Below are positions 16,499-21,232 of a stretch of DNA of 21,232 nucleotides, one piece after another. How positions within the stretch are numbered: the first letter of the stretch is position 1; every line of letters starts with the position of its first letter. Position numbers and translations under genes: made by a program. Source of the DNA: Gammaproteobacteria bacterium (lineage in GTDB: Bacteria; Pseudomonadota; Gammaproteobacteria; DRLM01). The DNA is taken from contig WFXX01000209.1 of the NCBI GenBank assembly GCA_015490395.1, positions 1 through 21,232 on the forward strand. The letters run 5' to 3'. The notes under the pieces are model-generated. The model saw nothing but the letters and a program-made list of their open reading frames with translations, was not told the origin of the DNA and did not search any database.

Positions 16499-17782
16499 AT
16501 GGCCAACGAAGTCTGCTTCCAGACCCTCCACCTGGACCCGCCTTGGTCCCTGGAGTCTTACCTCAAGGTGGGGGGTTACCAGGCGTGGCGGCGCATCCTC
16601 ACCGAGAAGGTCCCCCCGGAGGACATCATCGCCGAGGTCAAGACCTCGGCCCTGCGCGGGCGCGGCGGTGCGGGCTTCCCCACCGGGCTGAAGTGGAGCT
16701 TCATGCCGCGCTCGGCCCCGGGGCAGAAGTACATCGTCTGTAACTCGGACGAGGGCGAGCCCGGGACCTTCAAGGACCGCGACATCCTGCGCTACAACCC
16801 GCACGCGGTCATCGAGGGCATGGCCATCGCCGGCTACGCCATCGGGGCCACGCGGGGCTACAACTACATCCGCGGTGAGTTCTGGGAGCCCTACGAGCGC
16901 TTCCAGCACGCCTTGGAGGAAGCCCGCGAGGCCGGTTACCTGGGGCAGGACATCCTGGGCTCGGGCTGGGACTTTGACATCGAGGCTCACTTGGGGGCCG
17001 GGGCCTACATCTGCGGTGAGGAGACCGCGCTCCTGGAGTCCCTGGAGGGCAAGAAGGGCCAGCCCCGCTTCAAGCCCCCCTTCCCAGCGAGCTACGGCCT
17101 CTATGGCAGACCCACCACCATCAACAACACCGAGACCCTGGCCTCCATCCCCAGCATCATCCGCAACGGTGGCAAGTGGTTCCTGGAGCTGGGCAAGCCC
17201 AACAACGGCGGTACCAAGATCTTCTCGGTCTCCGGCCACGTCAACAAGCCAGGCAACTACGAGATCCCGCTGGGGACGCCCTTCGCCGAGCTGTTGGAGA
17301 TGGCCGGCGGAGTGCTGGGCGGCAAGCGCCTGAAGGCGGTGATCCCGGGCGGCTCCTCGGTGCCGGTGCTGCCGGCGGAGAAGATCATGGCCTGCACCAT
17401 GGACTACGATAGCCTGGCCAAGGCCGGCTCCATGCTGGGGGCGGGCTCGGTGATCGTGATGCACGAGGAGACCTGCATGGTGAAGGTCTTGGCCCGCATC
17501 TCCCACTTCTACTACGAGGAGTCCTGCGGGCAATGCACCCCCTGCCGGGAGGGCACCGGCTGGCTGGCCCGTGTGGTGCACCGCATCGAGCACGGGCAGG
17601 GGCGGCCCGAAGACCTGGAGCTGCTGGAGAAGGTGGCCGGGCGCATCGAGGGGCGCACCATCTGCGCCCTGGGGGACGCGGCGGCCATGCCCGTGGCCAG
17701 CTTCCTGAGGCACTTCCGCGAGGAGTTCGTCTACCACGTGGAGCACGGCCGCTGCCTGGTGGGTCCGGGCAGCGGCCGGTGA
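16499..17782 (+). CDS. nuoF: NADH-quinone oxidoreductase subunit F (NADH-binding)
   Basis: The 51-kDa subunit that binds NADH and FMN and carries the 4Fe-4S cluster N3; it is the electron entry point of complex I. The 427-residue product shows the nucleotide/FMN loop GRGGAGFPTGLKW at 54-66 and NSDEGEPGTFKDR at 82-94. ICGEETALLESLEG is at 171-184. N3 ligands C343, C346 and C349 lie in ESCGQCTPCREG, and C389 in TICALGD. GAGGAG lies only 2 bases before the ATG; part of it could pair at a spacing of about 4. No other start fits better. Confidence 0.98.
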   Translation: MANEVCFQTLHLDPPWSLESYLKVGGYQAWRRILTEKVPPEDIIAEVKTSALRGRGGAGFPTGLKWSFMPRSAPGQKYIVCNSDEGEPGTFKDRDILRYNPHAVIEGMAIAGYAIGATRGYNYIRGEFWEPYERFQHALEEAREAGYLGQDILGSGWDFDIEAHLGAGAYICGEETALLESLEGKKGQPRFKPPFPASYGLYGRPTTINNTETLASIPSIIRNGGKWFLELGKPNNGGTKIFSVSGHVNKPGNYEIPLGTPFAELLEMAGGVLGGKRLKAVIPGGSSVPVLPAEKIMACTMDYDSLAKAGSMLGAGSVIVMHEETCMVKVLARISHFYYEESCGQCTPCREGTGWLARVVHRIEHGQGRPEDLELLEKVAGRIEGRTICALGDAAAMPVASFLRHFREEFVYHVEHGRCLVGPGSGR

Positions 17783-17826
17783 GCCCGGGCGGCCCGGCTA
17801 GCGAGGCGGAGAGGATCGGGACAGCC

Positions 17827-20241
17827 ATGGCGGCACGCTGCGAAGACGCTGGGATGGTCAACATCGAGATCGACGGCATCCCCATCCAGGCGCGGGACGG
17901 GGCCATGATCATCGAGGCCGCCGACGAGGCCGGGATCCCCATCGCCCGGTTTTGCTATCACAAGAAGCTCTCGGTGGCGGCCAACTGCCGCATGTGCCTA
18001 GTGGAGGTGGAGAAGGCGCGCAAGCCCCTGCCGGCCTGCGCCACCCCGGTCACCGAGGGCATGAAGGTCTACACCCGCTCCCCGATGGCCCTGGACGCCC
18101 AGCGGGGCACCATGGAGTTCCTGCTCATCAACCATCCCCTAGACTGTCCGGTCTGCGACCAGGGGGGTGAGTGCGACTTGCAGGAGATGTCCATGGGCTA
18201 CGGGGAGGGGCACTCCCGCTACGTGGAGGCCAAGCGGGCAGTGGAGAACCCGGACCTGGGCCCCCTCATCGCCACGGAGATGACCCGGTGCATCCACTGC
18301 ACCCGCTGTGTGCGTTTCGGGGAGGAGATCGCTGGCATCAAGGAGCTGGGAGCCACGGGCCGAGGCGAGCACATGCGCATCGGCACCTACGTCCAGCGCA
18401 CCGTGGACTCGGAGCTCTCGGGCAATGTCATCGATCTCTGCCCGGTGGGGGCCCTGACCTCCAAGCCTTTCCGTTTCACCGCGCGGCCCTGGGAGCTGGC
18501 CTCGGTGGAGGGGATCTCCCCCCACGATGCCTTGGGCTCCAACCTGTACGTGCAGGTTCGCGGCCAGCGGGTGATGCGGGTCCTGCCCCGGGAGAACGAG
18601 GCCATCAACGAGACCTGGCTCTCGGACCGTGACCGCTTCGGCTATGAGGGCCTGAACAGCCCCGATCGGCTGCGGGTGCCCTTGCTGCGGCGCGAGGACG
18701 GCCGCTGGGAGGAGGCGGGCTGGGAGGAGGCCCTGCGCGCCGCGGCCGAGGCCCTGAAGGCGGTGCGCTTGCGTGGCGGCGAGCTGGGCTGCCTGGTCTC
18801 GCCCGCCTGCACCGTGGAGGAGATGTACCTGGCCCAGGCCCTGGTGCGGGGGCTGGGCAGCGACCACGTGGACCACCGTTTGCGGGAGCAGGACTTCCGA
18901 GACCAGGAGCAGGCTCCCCTCTATCCGGCCCTGGAGGGCGGGGTGGAGGCCTTGGAGCGGGCCCGGGCGGTGCTCCTGGTGGGCGCAAATCTGCGGCGGG
19001 AGCTTCCCCTGCTGGCCCACCGGGTGCGCAAGGCGGCCCTGGCTGGGGCCCGGGTGGCGGCGCTGGTCAACGTCCATCCCCAGCTCCGGCATGCGGTGGA
19101 TCCCCTCCGGGTGGTGCCGCCGGCGGCTTTGGTCGCGGAGCTGGCCGCCTTGGTGCGTGCCCTGGCCGAGCGCACGGGCCAAGGGGTTCCGGAGGCGGTG
19201 GCTCCCGTGGTGGATCGGCTGGCGCAGAGCGCCGCGGTGGAAGAGGCGCACCGGCGAGCCGCCGAGGCCCTGGCCGAGGCCGGTCCCGAGGGGGTGGTGC
19301 TGCTGGGCCTCCAGGCCCGTCACCATCCAGAGGCGGCGGTGCTGCGGGCCCTGGCTGCTGCCGTGGCGGCCCTGAGCGGTGCCCGACAGGGGCATCTCAC
19401 CGACGGCCCCAACTCCGCCGGCGGCTGGCTGGCTGGGGCCGTGCCCCACCGCGGTCCTCTGGGTCGGCGCCTGGAGCATCCGGGCTTGGACGCCCAGGCC
19501 ATGCTGGCGCGGGCCCTCCCAGGCTATCTACTGGTGGGGGTGGAGCCCCACCTGGATTGCGCCGATCCCCAGGCGGCCCGCGCCGCCCTGGATGCGGCCG
19601 AGCATGTCGTGGCCCTCACCGCCTACGATAGCGAGGCCCTGCGGGAGGTGGCCCGGGTGCTGCTGCCCATGGGGGCCTTCGCCGAGACCTCGGGCACCTA
19701 CGTTAGCCTGGAGGGGCGTTGGCAGTCCTTCCGCGGCGCGGTGCAGCCGCCGGGGGAGGCCCGCCCGGGCTGGAAGATCCTGCGGGTGCTGGGCAACCGC
19801 CTGGGGCTGGAGGGCTTCGGCCAGCTCTCCAGCGAGGAGGTGCTCCGGGAGCTGCGGGATGGGGCCGGCGATCTGGAGCCCGGTGCCCCCGGGCCCTGGG
19901 AGGTGCCGGCCGGCGGCGGCGCCGCAGGCGAGGGCCTCGAGCGCATCGCCGAGGTGCCCCTCTACGCCACCGATCCGGTGGTGCGGCGCGCTGCGGCCCT
20001 GCAGCGCACGCGAGCGGCCCGTGAGGCCCGGGCCGCCCGCCTGGCCCCGAGCACGGCTCGGGCCTTGGGGTTGGAGGAAGTCGACCGGGTGGTGGTGCGC
20101 CAGGGTGAGGGCGAGACGGTGCTCCCCTTGGTCTTGGACGAGGGCGTGCCTGAGGGCTCCGTGTGGGTGGCGGCGGCCCTGGAGGAGACCGCGGTCCTGA
20201 GGCGCCATGGGGGCACGGTGACGCTGGCGCGGGCGGAGTAG
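17827..20241 (+). CDS. nuoG: NADH-quinone oxidoreductase subunit G
   Basis: The 75-kDa-type subunit that relays electrons from NuoF towards NuoB. The product is 804 residues from the ATG at 17827, chosen because GAGGAT lies 10 bases upstream; an ATG at 17854 lacks a ribosome-binding site. The N-terminal part carries 2Fe-2S N1b (C43, C54, C57, C71), 4Fe-4S N5 (H103, C107, C110, C116) and 4Fe-4S N4 (C155, C158, C161, C205). Residues about 220-780 form the molybdopterin-oxidoreductase-like domain, which binds no molybdenum in this family. The four cysteines for the extra cluster N7 of E. coli and Thermus are absent around 220-275. At 804 residues it is about 100 shorter than E. coli NuoG. The C-terminal half is Ala/Leu/Arg-rich and less conserved. 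Confidence 0.96.
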   Translation: MAARCEDAGMVNIEIDGIPIQARDGAMIIEAADEAGIPIARFCYHKKLSVAANCRMCLVEVEKARKPLPACATPVTEGMKVYTRSPMALDAQRGTMEFLLINHPLDCPVCDQGGECDLQEMSMGYGEGHSRYVEAKRAVENPDLGPLIATEMTRCIHCTRCVRFGEEIAGIKELGATGRGEHMRIGTYVQRTVDSELSGNVIDLCPVGALTSKPFRFTARPWELASVEGISPHDALGSNLYVQVRGQRVMRVLPRENEAINETWLSDRDRFGYEGLNSPDRLRVPLLRREDGRWEEAGWEEALRAAAEALKAVRLRGGELGCLVSPACTVEEMYLAQALVRGLGSDHVDHRLREQDFRDQEQAPLYPALEGGVEALERARAVLLVGANLRRELPLLAHRVRKAALAGARVAALVNVHPQLRHAVDPLRVVPPAALVAELAALVRALAERTGQGVPEAVAPVVDRLAQSAAVEEAHRRAAEALAEAGPEGVVLLGLQARHHPEAAVLRALAAAVAALSGARQGHLTDGPNSAGGWLAGAVPHRGPLGRRLEHPGLDAQAMLARALPGYLLVGVEPHLDCADPQAARAALDAAEHVVALTAYDSEALREVARVLLPMGAFAETSGTYVSLEGRWQSFRGAVQPPGEARPGWKILRVLGNRLGLEGFGQLSSEEVLRELRDGAGDLEPGAPGPWEVPAGGGAAGEGLERIAEVPLYATDPVVRRAAALQRTRAAREARAARLAPSTARALGLEEVDRVVVRQGEGETVLPLVLDEGVPEGSVWVAAALEETAVLRRHGGTVTLARAE

Positions 20242-20245
20242 GGCG

Positions 20246-21232
20246 ATGTTCGATTACCTGCACGAGGCCTGGGGCATCCCGCTGCTGCCCCTCATCGTGG
20301 CCAAGATCCTGGTCGTCGTCGTGCCCTTGATGGTGGCGGTGGCTTACCTGACCTTCGCGGAGCGCAAGGTGATCGGTTACATCCAGGTGCGGGTGGGCCC
20401 CAACCGGGTAGGGCCACGGGGCTGGCTGCAGCCCATCGCCGACGGTTTGAAGCTCCTGCTCAAGGAGATCGTCGTCCCCACCAACGCCAACCGCTTTCTC
20501 TTCGTCCTGGCTCCGGTGCTGGCTATCGCCCCAGCCCTCGCTGCCTGGGCCGTGGTGCCCTTCGACGAGGGTTGGGTGATTGCCGACATCGACGCGGGCC
20601 TGCTCTATATCCTGGCCCTGACCTCTATGGGGGTCTACGGCATCATCCTCGCTGGATGGGCCTCCAACTCCAAGTACGCCTTCCTGGGCGCGCTGCGCTC
20701 GGCGGCCCAGGTGGTCTCCTACGAGATCGCCATGGGCTTCGCCCTGGTGGGCGTGCTGCTGGCTGCAGGGAGCCTGAACCTCAGTGATATCGTGCGCGCC
20801 CAGGAGGGTAGTGTCCTGCACTGGTTCTGGCTGCCCCTCCTGCCGCTGTTCGTCATCTATTTCATTTCGGGGGTGGCGGAGACCAACCGGGCTCCCTTCG
20901 ACGTGGCCGAGGGCGAATCCGAGATCGTGGCCGGTTTCCACGTCGAGTACTCGGGGATGAGCTTTGCGGTCTTCTTCCTAGCCGAGTACGCCAACATGAT
21001 CCTGGTCTCCGCGTTGGCCTCCATCATGTTTCTGGGTGGCTGGCTCTCGCCCTTCCAGGGGATTCCCGTCCTGGAGACCCTTTTTGGCTGGGTGCCGGGG
21101 ATCTTCTGGCTGCTGGCCAAGACCGCCGTGTTCCTGTTCCTGTACCTGTGGTTCCGGGCCACCTTCCCTCGCTACCGCTATGACCAGATCATGCGTCTGG
21201 GGTGGAAGGTCTTCATTCCCATCACCATCGTT
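20246..21232 (+). CDS. nuoH: NADH-quinone oxidoreductase subunit H (partial, 3' end beyond the window)
   Basis: Membrane subunit (ND1 family) at the junction of both complex I arms, forming part of the quinone tunnel and first proton path. The ATG at 20246 lies 4 bases after the nuoG stop. 329 codons are open to the window edge with no stop, so the C-terminus is missing, probably by a few to about 20 residues. Signature AERKVIGYIQVRVGPNRVGP is at 38-57. The acidic loop following AETNRAPFD at 211-219 is EGESEIVAGFHVEYSG at 222-237. About eight hydrophobic segments are visible, for example 15-35, 86-104, 161-175, 193-210, 240-263 and 283-303. The rest of the operon (nuoI to nuoN) should follow outside the window. 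Confidence 0.96.
   Translation, partial: MFDYLHEAWGIPLLPLIVAKILVVVVPLMVAVAYLTFAERKVIGYIQVRVGPNRVGPRGWLQPIADGLKLLLKEIVVPTNANRFLFVLAPVLAIAPALAAWAVVPFDEGWVIADIDAGLLYILALTSMGVYGIILAGWASNSKYAFLGALRSAAQVVSYEIAMGFALVGVLLAAGSLNLSDIVRAQEGSVLHWFWLPLLPLFVIYFISGVAETNRAPFDVAEGESEIVAGFHVEYSGMSFAVFFLAEYANMILVSALASIMFLGGWLSPFQGIPVLETLFGWVPGIFWLLAKTAVFLFLYLWFRATFPRYRYDQIMRLGWKVFIPITIV

Noticed and set aside
15821..17746. 641-codon minus-strand open frame opposite nuoE and nuoF
   Set aside because: Same antisense artefact; it spans two well-supported plus-strand genes and their junction.

Overview
This 21.2 kb window is housekeeping chromosome from a high-GC proteobacterium. By eye it is around 70% G+C, with codons ending overwhelmingly in G or C and several GTG or TTG starts. 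Gene order (dapB-carA-carB-greA, yhbY on the opposite strand, rlmE-ftsH-folP-glmM, tpiA-secG-tRNA-Leu, then the nuo operon), separate nuoC and nuoD, and protein lengths and motifs close to E. coli point to a deep-branching gammaproteobacterium, such as a purple-sulfur (Ectothiorhodospiraceae/Chromatiales-like) or Xanthomonadales-like lineage. A betaproteobacterium is not excluded. This assignment is inference from gene order and protein similarity recalled from memory, not from a search.

Region 1 (1-5846) carries dapB (lysine and diaminopimelate synthesis), carA and carB (carbamoyl phosphate for pyrimidines and arginine) and greA (transcript-cleavage factor). carA has a plausible promoter and a 134-base leader; carB and greA overlap. 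Region 2 (5847-9278) begins with yhbY, convergent to greA. It continues with a likely unrecognised 56-residue membrane protein, then rlmE (23S rRNA 2'-O-methyltransferase) and ftsH (membrane AAA+ protease), and closes with a strong intrinsic terminator. Region 3 (9343-13000) carries folP (dihydropteroate synthase), glmM (phosphoglucosamine mutase), tpiA (triose-phosphate isomerase, with a good sigma-70 promoter), secG (translocon subunit) and a complete tRNA-Leu(GAG).

Region 4 (13001-21232) is the front of a type I NADH dehydrogenase operon, nuoABCDEFG plus nuoH cut by the window end. It is read from a near-consensus promoter (TTGACA, 17 bases, TAGACT) behind an AT-rich island that is exceptional for this sequence. 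Together nuoE, nuoF and nuoG form the NADH-oxidising arm, nuoB, nuoC and nuoD the quinone-reducing connecting module, and nuoA and nuoH the start of the membrane arm. NuoG lacks the cysteines for the extra cluster N7.

No mobile element, CRISPR array, phage gene, toxin-antitoxin pair or defence system was seen, and nothing looks like an undescribed multi-gene system. The points worth a second look are small: the unannotated membrane ORF, structured leaders and hairpins at gene junctions, a substituted residue in the CarB effector site, and the AT-rich nuo promoter region.
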